This document shows, piece after piece, positions 37,851 to 50,612 of a stretch of DNA of 64,000 nt. Under the pieces are notes generated by a model. The model made no database searches. It was given only the letters and a program-made list of their open reading frames with translations, and was not told the origin of the DNA. The stretch spans positions 248,001 through 312,000 of the forward strand of contig JBAMDO010000024.1 of the NCBI GenBank assembly GCA_037074765.1, in the 5' to 3' direction. The first letter of the stretch is position 1. Every line of letters begins with the position of its first letter. The DNA is from Mansonella perstans (lineage: Eukaryota; Nematoda; Chromadorea; Rhabditida; Onchocercidae). Position numbers and translations under genes: made by a program.

Positions 37851-40392
37851 TAAAATGGAATATAACAAAATTCAAATAAAGCAAAACTTGGTGAACAAAA
37901 TGGATTAAAAGTAAAGAAAATAAAATAAAATTTTGTAAAAATAGATATTATTCCATCACATAGCTGTAAAAAGATGATTTTGTGTTACCAATGTGACAGC
38001 AAATGATAGTGGAGGAAATATTATTTGAAACAAAGAACTTTGTTAACTCAGATAATTGATAAATAACTCCGAAATGTATTTATGATATCCGAGAATTCTA
38101 TCATGAATCGTTTACTGCATTAATTTGCAATTGCATACTTTAAATGTCGTTGTTGTTGAATAAATTTCGATTTTTTAAATAAACTTTACATTTTAAGTTA
38201 TTTTCATTATTTCATCCTTTATTACTAGCTAGTAGTAATTCGTTTCGTTATGCTAATTCCATTAAATCACTTAATATTCTTACGACTATAATTAATAATG
38301 ATTATTATATAAAATTCCGCAAATTATATATTGTAAATCAAATATATTTGTGAAATTTTAAAATGAAAATTTTTTTTTTTCACTTAGTTCAAATTATCTT
38401 CGAATAATGATTTTGTCATTTTTAAAACAAATTTAGATTTATAATTGATGAAAAAATTTCAACAATGAATTGAAATAATTTTAAAATGAATTTTTTTTTA
38501 GTGTTCTGAAAAGAAGTAAAAAAATTATTACAGAGACAGATGACTTTGAATATTATTTGAAAGAATTTTATGAAAACTTAATGCAACATACATTTATTGC
38601 TTATTTAATTAGACTTTCATAATTAGTCAATGACTGTAAATAAGTAATAAGCATTAAATGGCTTTTTTTTTGTTAAATTTAAAATTTGATTCAATTCTAA
38701 CACTGATAGTATGGTTTGTTATGTTTTCTCTTCTTTTTTGTAAAAAATTGAAATTTTGCAAAAAAAATTTGTTTTATTCTTTCAATGAATCTAATGCTAT
38801 GCTGATAACAGCTCGAGAATTTCGATTTTTGAAGAGGAATAGTGAAATAACTGAGGTAGGCAAGGCAAGAGATAGCACTGAACATTTCAGGAATGTTCCA
38901 TTTGTTAAATTCCCGAGAATCAGGGCATATTGGTGTTTTTTTGTTTTGATATTCGATTTGGATGCAATATTGATTTCTGGATGAGATTAAAAGTATGAGT
39001 GGAGAAATGGGTAAAAGCGACATGAGACTGTGAATGCTTGATTAAATTAGCTTCTGCTTTGTGACCTTTGGCAAGAGTTCAAAAGTTCTTTTAATGAATT
39101 TAATGCTGTGCTAATATAATAGCTCGAGAATTTCGATTTTTTAATCCATTAAAATTGATCGAAGGTGATTGAAAATATTTTAAAGTTCCATTTTAATGAC
39201 ACTTTAGCTTTCTTGATCAATTCCACTCAGCTTCTTCTACTAAAAGATGCTAATATCATCTTTACTTCTACTAAAAGATGTTTCTTAATCGCTTGTTTGA
39301 AGTGAGCAGTTATTATCAGATTTCCTGTATTTTAAACTTTTGGTATAAAATATTTTGTGGACAATTAATAGCAATATAATTTTCATTTTGATTTATATAA
39401 ATCAGAAATTAATGAAACAACTTTAATGGGAACTAAAGTTTCATTAAGCGCAAAATGATTGTTCATAGAAATTTTAAAAAACAGTATCGGGCACCGGACA
39501 TTCCATGATATGTTCCAGTAATCGGTTACATGGAGCTAAGCTATAATCAAGCAAATCTTTTAAGAATGAATTGAGAAGAAAAACGAGAAATTTTTGCAGA
39601 TGATAATTCAAAATTAAAGTTTTTAAAGAATTCGAGATTTTTAAGAAATGCTAAAAAAAATGTTGAATTAGGATAAAAGTAGGAGATGTAAAAAAAAAAA
39701 AAAAAAAAGAAAAAACATAAAAATAAGATAATAAAAAACTTTCATCAAAAAGAAAAACTATCAATTAGAACGAATAATATCTTCATTCTTATTCAAATTT
39801 ATGCAATACTTAAAATATTTAAATTTAAATATTAGTAGAAAAAATGACTGATTATCAATCTCATCATGCTATCCCAATTGTTGCATTCAATTTTTTAACT
39901 TTAAATAAAAAACAAATCACTGCACACAATGCCAGCAAATTGTTGTACATTAGTCCAATTGCTATAAAGTATAACGTAAGCATGTCATTTGTTAAAATAT
40001 AATTTGATCAAACTTTTAATGTAAAAAATGATTAAGCTATTAACATACAAGTTGTTTAATTTTGTCATATCTAACTCTTACATGTATGGTATTCGTTTAT
40101 GATACTGATCATAATGTCTGTATGCAATTGCTCTCCAAATTCATACAATCTCTAGCTCCTCTGGACAGTGTCCACTACCATCCTTCTACATTGGCATTGT
40201 ATCTCATTTGATTAAGTTATGCTATTGTAAGTGCGCACTGTATGTTAGATCTATTTCCTTCCATGTTATTGATTCCATTGTTTGTGGTCAACGAAGGAGT
40301 TTCCTCATACATCGCCACTTTTTTTTTCCCAATTCCAGTTTACGATCGTCGTCATAAACGTCATGTCCATTGTCTTATAGATGACATCATCA

Positions 40393-40640
40393 TAACGCCA
40401 TATCGATCATCATAGACGCCATATCGATCATCATAGACGCCATATCGATCATCATAGACGCCATATCGATCATCATAGACGCCATATCGATCATCATAGA
40501 CGCCATATCGATCATCATAGACGCCATATCGATCATCATAACGCCATATCGATCATCATAGACGCCATATCGATCATCATAAACGCCATATCGATCATCA
40601 TAGATGCCATATTGATCACCAATAGACGCTATATCGATCA
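40393..40640. repeat. 21-bp minisatellite, ~12 copies
   Basis: Unit CGCCATATCGATCATCATAGA, nearly perfect in the centre and eroded at both ends. The unit contains the palindrome ATCGAT. Frames stay open because 21 is divisible by three and the unit lacks stops in some frames. Confidence 0.95.
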
Positions 40641-40784
40641 TATCCATTGCCTCTCTCAATTTTATGATATTGTAGTACTGTTTGGTGAAATATTAATTTT
40701 CATATTTTTTTCTTGTTCAATAAATAACTCAATGCGATCAGTCGAGATTTCACTTGGAACAAAATAATTTTCACCATAACAAAA

Positions 40785-40900
40785 CTGTTAAAGTATAATT
40801 TGATCAAACTGTTAAGATATAATTTGATGAAGCTATTAAAGTATAACTTAACAAAATCATTAAGGTATAATTTGATCAAACTATTAAAGTATTAACTAAT
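40785..40900. repeat. ~26-bp repeat, four to five copies
   Basis: Units of ACTGTTAAAGTATAATTTGA + TCAA with drift; a single related unit lies at about 39995. Confidence 0.75.
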
Positions 40901-41905
40901 AAGAAAAGTTGATTTATTCAGTTCAAAATTAGTGTATTTTCAAAAAATCTTTTGATCCAATAAAAGCCTATATCATTGCATACCATTGATAGATGATTTT
41001 ATGTGCCACCCATTTGTCGCATTATTGGAAGAAATGATAGTGAAGTAATCAAAATGCTAAAAATGTCTATTCAAGTGTTCTTGTTGAATTTTGTTCAATC
41101 ATTATCGTTATTTTCCTGGTATTTCTGGTTTACCTTTTATCTTCTGCTTTCTAGAAAAAAAAAACTATTCTTTAACTATTCCTATTTTTCTTCTCTATCA
41201 AATTTCTTTTATACAATACAAAATTTACATATGTACTTTTTCACTGTCAAATCAATCTGTTATGACAGGTGTTTTTGACACGTGGCGATATTTTCCGTTT
41301 GCTTATTTGAAATTTTTTTTTTTTTTTTTTGTTGTTTTCAAACAATGATAGATTATCGAAAGAAGTGACTAAGTCATGTTATTGTTTAAAAGTTTCGACT
41401 TTTAGGAATTTTATATCGTTTTGATGTAATAAACAATGACAAATAATACAGGTAAATTTGACCGAGTAATACTGATAAAGCTTATCAGTAGGCTGATTCC
41501 TAGGTTTTCATAGTAAGAATTCGTGATAATTCGGAAGATATTGTTTCGTAGGGGAATATAGTGCAAATTAAACTGGCTGTATCATATATATTGCTAACAA
41601 CGAGATGATGTTTTTGTATATTAATTTGTATTTGAATTGAACGATACTTTATCAGTCTTCATATCTTTTCTTTTTTCTTTTCATTTTGGTTAAATATTCA
41701 GTTCGAATTTCTACATTTTTAATTCTCTGTAATCAAATTTGGCTTACATAATTAGCAAATATAATAATAAGCAGATTTTGTCGTGTTTCTTTTCTAAATT
41801 TCTCAAATTATTTAAATTGAAATATTCTTTTCAGATTATTGTGAAAAAGAAAAAAGACATCGATTTTTGCTTTTTTTTGCATATTATATATCGTCTAAAG
41901 CGGAA

Positions 41906-44900
41906 ATGTTAACATTAAACGAATTGAAAATTCGCATTGTTTCGGTGATTGGTTCAGAAAAGAATGGATGCACTGGAAATGATTTGTGTCAAATATACAA
42001 GTATTTTTTGAATTGTTTTTTTTTCCTTTTTAAATAAGTCTCATATTCAAACTAAAAAGATATTGATTAAGTACAACATACCAATATACGAGTTGTATAG
42101 ATAATATTTGTTCTAATTATTGTTTTTTTCTATTAATGTAAATGAAAAACGAGAAATATTAAACTTGATTGGTAAATTTAATATCATATATAATCTTTTT
42201 TCTTGTAGATGGTTTACGGTTTTTTTTTTTCACTGATTATGTAATTTTTATACTTTTTCTTCGTTTAATTTATTGGAGGGATTTATTTTAAAAAATGCTT
42301 ATCTATTCATTCAACTGAAGGAATAGCAGTTGCTTTTAGGACTGTGTATGGAAAGGATTTGGAACCGGAAAAGCATGGCTTTGAAGATTTGAATTCACTT
42401 CTTGTTTCATCAACTATGCAAGGAAAAGGTGGGATTATGTGCAAAAATGGACGATATTTCGCAGTCGGTGATGAAAATACAGAAAAAATGCTGAAACTTG
42501 TCCGCAATACAAAATCTCGAAACCCTAAATCACAAAAATTAAATGCGAGAGGTATTTGACGTTTTTTTTTTTGTTTTTATTTTTTGGTTTTTTATTTAGT
42601 CTATTTCATTAATCTCCAGTCTTAGCTGGATTACCACTATTCTGAGTAGTTTCTGCTATCCAGCATGGTTGTATGAAACTGGATTTGCTGAATTTTTCTT
42701 TTTTTTCAAAGCAGAAGCATCGAAATTTAAGCTTTCACAATTATTCATATTGCTCAAGCTTCTGTCACATATATGTTAAAATTTCAATTGATGATAATAG
42801 ATTGCTTGATAAAATCTTTATGAAATAATTTAGGAGGACCCCGGACATTTGCGGCTACATCATCCGGTTCTGATTATATTAAAGCTGAAAGTAGGAAATT
42901 GCCCGGGAGAAATTCTCAGGCAGTTGCGAAGGAAGCTGTTGCCAAAAAACAAAATGCAAAGCAGTATGAAGTAAATTCGGACAAGATATCAAAAAGTGTG
43001 CCACAAGCAAATCCAAAAGCAATATCCTATCCAAGGTTTGCAGTTTAATTTGCCGTCATTGACTAATGTCAAACTTATCAATACTGAACTTTCTGCTTGT
43101 GTCGGCTTTGTTTCTGATGCTTCTCATTGTAATTAGTCAAATCTGTTGTATCGAAGTAACCATTTGACATAAAACTGTTGTATTTATGCAAATGATCAAC
43201 AAAAATGTGTTATCCGATGAAGGAAGTCTCTCGGGCAAATCGGGCAAGTTTTCAAAGTGAAGCGAGCAATGTGATGCGCAGTAGTTGGACCCAGAAAGAG
43301 AATTGTCCAAAATTGATCAGTTCAGCTGCTTAAGTTAAAAATAGTTTAGGCAGAAAGAATCTTCCCATGTTTTTGAAAACAATCGCTTGGGATTTATTGC
43401 ACCTATGCGAGCTTCGAACAATTATCAGCCTTCGTTTATTCAGCGAAATTATGACCACAGTGATCATTTTCTTGCATCAGTTTCAGGTTTCTTTGTTTTA
43501 GCTTATCTAAATTGCTGATTGTAAAATTACTTCTTTTTATTCAACTTTCGACGTTGTGAAAATTGAAAGCAATATAAATTTGTTACAGTTAGAAGTAAGT
43601 GTAATTTTTTTGTGATTCTAGGATTAGAAATTTAATTTTTTTCTAGGATTAGGTACTAGGATTAGAAATTTAATCGTTTTGCTTATTCTGCGTAGCATAA
43701 AAAGAAGTGGAAAAAAATTTTACGAATCCAGCGACAATCAAATTTAAATAAAAATGGAAATTTACATATTGCATTTTTTGTCATTCTTTATGGTTTATTT
43801 CTTTGGCAGTAAATTTCATTATTTTGATTAGAACTTATTTCAAATATTTTCAGGAATCCATCGACAACCAAATTTAGAAAAGAATGAAAATGTTGGAAGG
43901 ATGAAATCTCAAAAGGTATCTGTTCATTTACATAATGTATTTTTCGACTGTCTATTTTCTTCATAGAGCATTCGTTTTTCATTTCTATTTAGAAACTTCT
44001 TTATTTTTGTTTTGCATTGCTATTATAATTTTAATTTTAATTTTTCATTCATAGTACATTTATATTGGAAAGAGGAGACTTCTCCTTTGGTAATATTGCT
44101 ATGACTTGATGCACAACTTTTCGGAAGAACTAGCTATTGAATATACAAGCTTTTGTTGGTAGATCATCTTAACTTGAACCTAGCTTTCTTAATCAGAAGT
44201 TTTCGCAATTAATCTGACGTGATTCTGCACTTCTTAGTTTTATCTATTACAATTGTGCAGTAAGATAATGGAAATGGATTCCCTTCAAATTCAACAGTAC
44301 GAAATAATATTTTAACTGCTTCTTAAAGTTGAGCTAAAAATTTTGATTTTTGATATTCAAATTTCAGTAAATGATTTTTTTTTTGGATTTCAGGGTAGAA
44401 AGCGATTAGTGAAAATCATTGAACAACATGGCGGTGAAATGAAGTTTTCTGAAATGATGAAGTCATACCGACTTGCCTTTGACGTTTCGCTTAACATTAC
44501 TGAGGTTGGCATTTTTATTTTATAAACCTAACAGTTACTCTGCATACCAAGTGTTAGACAGTAAATTTAGACATAGCTTTCGCATTGAATACATTTGTTT
44601 AGATAATTCAATTGACATCTTTTTTTTCTCTGTTCCTTTTTCAGATGTGTCGTTTATTTGATGCGAAAGAAGAAGAAATTCAAGATCTTTATAAGTTTCT
44701 TAAAACTCGTTTATACAACTATGTTGCGGTAACAAAATGTGCAGATGGTGATCTTTTTCTACGTGTTATTGACGATGAAGACGATATTGATGCATATTAC
44801 AGCTTCGTTTTTTTAATCTAATAGCATCTGGTTTATGACATAAACCTTATATTGCAACATTTCAAGTGCTAGGAATAAATGATTGAAGCTTGAGGGCAAA

Positions 44901-47900
44901 TTAGTTGATTACTTGAGGAGAGAAGAGTATCTGATACAAGAAGTATTGCGCTGCATTGTAATGAAAAAATGTATTAAATGTCTTACAGTATTGAATATTA
45001 TCCATCTGAAGAAATTTGTAACAAATTTTTCTTTTAGAATTCGAAAAATCTATTACGACTCAAAGATCATTGCAACCTGAGGTAAATGTTTCTTAATTAC
45101 TTTTTCATTTTTATACTACCTTCCGCTTTTATTCCATTATTCCGATTTCCGTCTGGTATTTCCATTATGAAATTTTTATGAGGTATTTTCGGGCTGCAGT
45201 TGAATAAAGAAGTCAGAGATAAGTCATCTTGGAGATGGAACTGTTTAGAGATAGAAGCCATCTTTTAGACAGAATTTTCTTGCTAGATATTTCTTTGCAC
45301 CTTTTTTCATCTTTATTGTAGTCAGCTGTGATGCCGACGGGTACTTTTCCCAGTTCATTCAGTTCAAATCAACACCGATGTGAGTTTCAAGATCCACCTA
45401 CTGATCCTGCTCCTTCTTCGTTATCAAAAAACCGAACTATTACTAATGGCTGTCGCCACGACTCACAAATTTATATTTCAGCTGTTAGTTATTTTATTCC
45501 GTGTAAAGTTGAAATCTGATGAAAATTATAGGTGATTTGATTAATGCATTGTTAATGAGAAGAAATATGAACGATTGTAATATAGACATTGTAAAGTGGA
45601 AAGCTTGAGAAAATGAATAAGAAAGACATTGAAATTTTACTTTCTGTTTATATTTTTAATTTAAAAAACAAAGTATTTAAAATCAATTCTTTGCTCATTT
45701 TTATATTTGTTCAATGTGAATTTAATCGAAGAACAATTATTTTTTGACCCTCTATAATACGTGATTTACTTGCGTCTTCTAGAAAGGGTCAACATTGATT
45801 TCGGCGATAAGATCGGGACATGATTATCTGCCATATAAAGTTTTGGGTGATAAAGTGCTCTCTTTTGTTCGATCGAAAGGTTCATTTAAGGTATCTTTTA
45901 CTCGTTAATCATTCCGTAAAATTTGCTTTTCCTTTACTTTTCTCAAATGTTTTTTTTTCAGGTCTCGGACTTATCAGAAATTTTTTATGAAGAGGATGGG
46001 CGATACATTAATCCTAAAAATTATCCGGAAGGCACATGGGAGAATGTCATACAAAAATTGCTTTCATCTGGTAGATATCCGGAACTCACCCTTCAAGATG
46101 GTGTTAGTTATTTTAGTCAATGTCAAATTGCCAACTAGGCATCAAGGATATTTTTTCAAACTGAGATCATTCTTTATTTATTCAATCTAATTTGTTAAGT
46201 CTCGACAAAAATTTTGTTATAATTTAGTAAAATTTTAGGCGTAGTTTTTCTTAAAAATCTGACTTTTATTTCACCTATTTATGAACTTTTATGGTTATTC
46301 AGATACTTGATCTCCGAAAAGATTCTCAGAAATCAGTTTTCTTATCTCCTCACTCATTGGAAAATCGGCCTATTAGTACTCAGAATGAAAACGAACGATC
46401 GATGTTCCCAAGTTCTATTGAAAACAGTGTACTAGTAGCTGTGGTTGGGTTTTTTTTTTCATTTTTTGAACTTTATTCGATCTTGCTGCTTCATTCTTTT
46501 AGATTTTTAATCTTAAAAATCAATTTTTTTTTTTTGTAGATTTATGATCTCCTAATGGAAGCAGGAAGACCTCTACATCAAAAGGAATTACTCGAGAAGC
46601 TAACAGCAAAAGGCATTAAACTGAACATTTGTGAGCTTACCACTAAGCTGATAACAAAATTCAGTGATGTCTTTCGTTTTAAATTTAATTCGGCAGGTAC
46701 TGTAAGAATACTTACATATAATGGAAATAATATGAGGACTTGAAGCTGCAGGAAATCAGATATTTTTGTTTTGGGAGAAAGTAAAAAATGTGCTGCAAAA
46801 TTAAGTTTTAATAAATAAATAATTTTTTCAAGTGTAAATGCACTATCTAAAATAAATAAAAGGAATGTTTAATATAAGTGAAAATTTAATATTTTTAGTG
46901 ATTTTTTGTTTATTTATTCTAAGCAACGTCAGAACGTGTACATATCTTTAAAAAAAGTAATGCAATTCGATTTTCTTCCAACCAGGACTTTTGATATCGT
47001 TAGTACATGGTGCTAAAACACCTGAGCCAACCGTATCATCAAGCTTGCCCTCATTCACAGAATCAGTCACAATAGTCACTCATATTATGTCAGACTACTG
47101 TTCCACTGCCGAATCTGCCGGCAGTATTTTCAAACCAGTTAGTTCTATTTTTTATGTGATATGCAATTTGAAAAAGCTTGAATTTTTCCACATCCTAATC
47201 ATCGTTTTATAGAATGCATGAAATTAATTTTCAATTATTTCTTGGGATTCAGTTATATGTTTTAAATGATTTGAATTTCAAATTAAGTCTTAGTTGTGCA
47301 ACCGTCGCTATGCACCACTGAGTTGGATGAGGTCATACTTATGCTTTGTAATATCCAAAAGATCACAGAGTTCGTTAAAAATTTTTTTTCTCATTTTGCT
47401 TATACAATGCAAAGCCATTCCTGGCTCATGGATATAAAAGTTTTTTAAAAATAATTTTTTTAATTGATATATTCAGTTAGGTAATTACTGGGAATTATGA
47501 TAAGATAGAAAAAAGCAGGTTCTTTTTTTTCGACTATTTTGTTTTTTTTCAGATCTTCTTGGTGAATATTCTTTTGACTAGCGAACCATTGGACAGATAT
47601 CGAATTCAGGCATCTTTTAGGCTTCGCTCTTTTGAACGCGAATATGTTTCATTCCAAAAAAAGATGTGGTAAATGCTTTGCTTTTTGTGAATTTTAAAAC
47701 ATCTCCTGTTGAAGTTTAATTTAGAGTTAAGTGATTTCAGAAAAAATGGACAAATTTTTGTTTACATGTGGACTTAATGACTTGAAATAAATGTTTGTAC
47801 AAAGCATGACTACGATCGTATCTTTTAGCTTCCATTACTTGAATTATGGTCAAGAAAAGGATTATGAAGTAGTGGAACCCATAAAAGATAGTCATTACGC

Positions 47901-49025
47901 TTTCCACGATGCCAAGGATAATCAAGTTTATCGAGTTAAATTTATCGAGATCATAGATTATGATAGTCATGCTAGCGTTATGCTGGTTTATTTGATTGAT
48001 GAGATGCGCTACCAAATTGCACCAATCAGTCAATTGAAAAAGGTTTGCAAATACTTTCTTTTTTTTTGAAATTTAGGGATGAAGTTCTATTGGACAGATT
48101 ATACAGAATTATGAAGAGAAGTACTTTTCTGAAATCTCATGTCTGATTTAGGGAATCTATGCCCTAAAAACATTTAATTCGGAAATAAAAATTTGAACTC
48201 ATGAAGGTTCGGAATAATTCTTTCAAATGTTCTAACCAAGTTATGTTTTTTTGCGTTTGGAATAAGTAGCAAGCCATAGTCTAATTTTGAACAGAACTGG
48301 TTTGCAAAATATAAAACCGCTTTCAAAATGTAAAATGATTTTTTGAATTCAATAAATTTATTGACTGATTTCAAATAAAATGCTGCATTTTCAGCTGAGA
48401 AGTGATTATACAAGGCCTTCTTATGGTGTGATAGCAAAAACTGCACCATTTATGATTTTACCGGGCAAAAAGGTGAAATAATTTAAATTTTATTTTTGCT
48501 TCGTGCTTAATTTCCGATTCCCGGTGAAATTTCGAGTCTTTTGTTTGAACTAAAAGCAGTCTTATATTTCATTGAACAATCGAAAAGGAGATTTCATGAT
48601 TTGTTTTTTTTCAAATTTCAGTGCATAATTTTTACATCAATTTTCTTAATTTCAAGCAAGTTTTGTTGCTTTAGAAGGAATTCGATGAATATTTTTCGCA
48701 GGTTCGTTCAAAGCTTCTTGCAGATACTGTGCACGATATCCAAGCTGACGTAGTTTCTGAAGTAAGTATTCAGTCTAATTAAAATCAATTGAAAATATAA
48801 AATATTCTTTAATTCTTGAGTTGAAAAACCGAATAAATTGTGTTTATTTTCATGAGGCATTCCAATTTCCCAGTTGTTTCTGAATTCCCAGAGTTCATTT
48901 TTTTTCAGCCATCAAAAAATTTGTTCGAACTGAAACAGTTGTATAGTGAAGCATACAGCGATTTGAATGTACCGGCAGTATTTGTGCGACAAAATTTGAT
49001 CCAAATGTTTTCTTCGAATGCATAA
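41906..49025 (+). CDS. LOTUS (OST-HTH) and Tudor domain protein, TDRD5/TDRD7/LOTR-1-like
   Basis: Exons: 41906-42000, 42340-42551, 42834-43035, 43350-43486, 43854-43915, 44394-44504, 44645-44806, 45038-45081, 45322-45483, 45783-45890, 45962-46102, 46303-46443, 46540-46696, 46986-47137, 47553-47668, 47829-48042, 48395-48472, 48675-48761, 48909-49025; about 830 aa. The N-terminal LOTUS domain is clear: ELKIRIVSVIG, GNDLCQIYKTVYGK, EKHGFEDLNSLL, RYFAV. Three later segments look like further LOTUS/winged-helix units (LVKIIEQHGGEMKFSEMMKS; SFVRSKGSFKVSDLSEIFYE; IYDLLMEAGRPLHQKELLEK). A Tudor-like segment is in 47829-48042 (HYAFHDAKDNQVYRVKFIEI, SVMLVYLIDE). Proteins of this type act in germ granules with Vasa helicases and piRNA factors. 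All junctions keep phase except 44806/45038/45322, where a small exon or other donor is missing. Confidence 0.8.
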
Positions 49026-49334
49026 TGAAATTAAGATCAAATTTTGCTTAGGCTTTACTTTAATATACATGACCATTGTAATGAATTATATATATATAAA
49101 TAAAATTCACTGTAATTTTTAAAAACGAAAAGGCGTTTACCTTATTTTTAGATAATTTTAGCTGAAACTACATTAAAAATAATTTCATTTCGTCGTATTT
49201 TTGCAAGGTGTCCGTCGTGAAACGTCGTGCTCGAATACGTTGAAACTGGAATTAAACTCCCTCGAAATGAGTAAATAGTCATTATTTGGTTTTGCGAAAG
49301 GTTTCAAATGTATTATTCTTGTTTTTGATTAAAG

Positions 49335-50612
49335 ATTACCCAACAAACTCAAGGCATTTTGTTCAACAACGAAAAAGATTGAAAGAATCATCAGTGATTT
49401 AAGAGATAAAAATTACGGTTCTTATACTTTGACAGCGTACCGGTCAATAAAAGGTATTAAGAGAACTCACTGTAAATGCATTCAAGTGATTCTGTATACT
49501 TTTTTATTTTTTTATCTAGAAGACAATTTATTTTCCGTGTTTAACAGGCGAGGGACAAAATGGATCAAGACAATAAATAAAAAAGACGTGAATCATAGTA
49601 GTAAAACTAGATTTGAACTATCTTATCAGCAATCATTTTGAAAATCAAAATTTCCTCAGACTTATTTTTGCAATATAAAGTAAATGACTACTTATCCCAG
49701 TCCAAATGGTCGAAAATTGTTAAAATTGAAGAAAAGTTTAAGTCGGAAGTTTTAGTTGAATTCTATTTTGCTGCAGAATTTGGTTCCTTGAGTAACGCAG
49801 TATTTTGATGAAGGGATAAAATCATTGCTGTAAAAGGGATACAGTAACAGCAGTCTAGCAAATTCAGCAAAAGGAAAAAGGTTAAGGAGCCTACCGCTCG
49901 ACCGTAAACCTACCGCAATTGTCACTATTCCAAACCTTCGACAACGGAATTCGAAGAAATTCAATCGAATGCAGTCCCAACCTAATCATTCAAAGAGCTG
50001 GCCGCAATCAAGCAACTGAAATTTGAACTCTCTTGACCCAGCAATAATTTCGGTGACCTTAAATTATAACTCATGTCATATTACGTTTAAATTGTTACAC
50101 TTTCGCGTCTAAAATTTTCAAGTATTTTTTTGAGTAATTTTTCATGCATGCATAATAACAAATGTATCTCATCTTCCGATAACGGCGATAAGATTTTTGA
50201 TACAACCGAAAGAACCAGAATATATGTCACATAATATATGACACGCGAAAGTCAACATCAACTGCAAGGAAATGAATAAAAAAAGTAAATTACAATTATC
50301 AGTTGGAAATAAATGTTGATTTTTACGAAACTAATTTTACCATATCTTATACAATTATGCTGTCAATAGTTGGACAACAGTAACGGAGTTTCAGCATGTC
50401 ATAGGCCGTTTCCTGAAAATTACAAAATTATCTATCTGCCTGTTACATCATTAAATTGTCGTCGGAGGAACAACGAATTGTCAAGTGATTTAAGACATAA
50501 ATGTTTAACAATTTCCTTTTTGAAACTTCCTCTTTCTAAAGGAGAAAAAAAACAAATCCATAGAAGTAAGAGCAAATCCTTGTTTTTAGCAAATAATAAG
50601 CAAGTTTTTTAG
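49335..50612 (+). CDS. Orphan exons, possibly a small fast-evolving gene
   Basis: 49335-49453 and 49520-49641 join in phase (119 + 122 nt) and encode about 80 basic residues with IISDLRDKNYGSYTLTAYR and NRRGTKWIKTINKKDV before a TGA. Two further open stretches on the same strand look protein-like: 49834-50019 (RLRSLPLDRKPTAIVTIPNL, basic, ending in TGA) and 50384-50612 after a TTTCAG acceptor (ACHRPFPENYKIIYLPVTSL). No start codon, no family. They may be separate pseudo-exons, one gene, or an alternative 3' end of the LOTUS/Tudor gene. Confidence 0.3.

Larger units (their letters stand above)
36780..38690. repeat. Extra, diverged copy of the non-coding half-unit
   Basis: Matches 31255-32870 and 57825-59545 (GGAAGTTTCTTTCTGAAAGT, AACATGAAGTTGCTGG, ATATGCGCTTATATACAATG, ACATTTTAAGTTATTTTCAT). 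More diverged than those two are from each other, and no gene-bearing half follows it: similarity stops near 38690. Confidence 0.85.
38690..41905. other. Gene-poor region before the LOTUS/Tudor gene
   Basis: No exon with splice and family support. A ~50-bp block (AGCTCGAGAATTTCGATTTTT with AATGCT.TGCT.ATA upstream) occurs twice, at about 38785-38830 and 39090-39140. Also holds a poly-A tract near 39690 and the two tandem repeats listed next. Confidence 0.45.

Noticed and set aside
38658..39023. Two 108-residue frames on opposite strands
   Set aside because: Overlapping opposite-strand frames with no splice or family support; likely chance.
40390..40659. 89-residue Met/Ile/Asp repeat frame
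   Set aside because: Translation of the 21-bp minisatellite.
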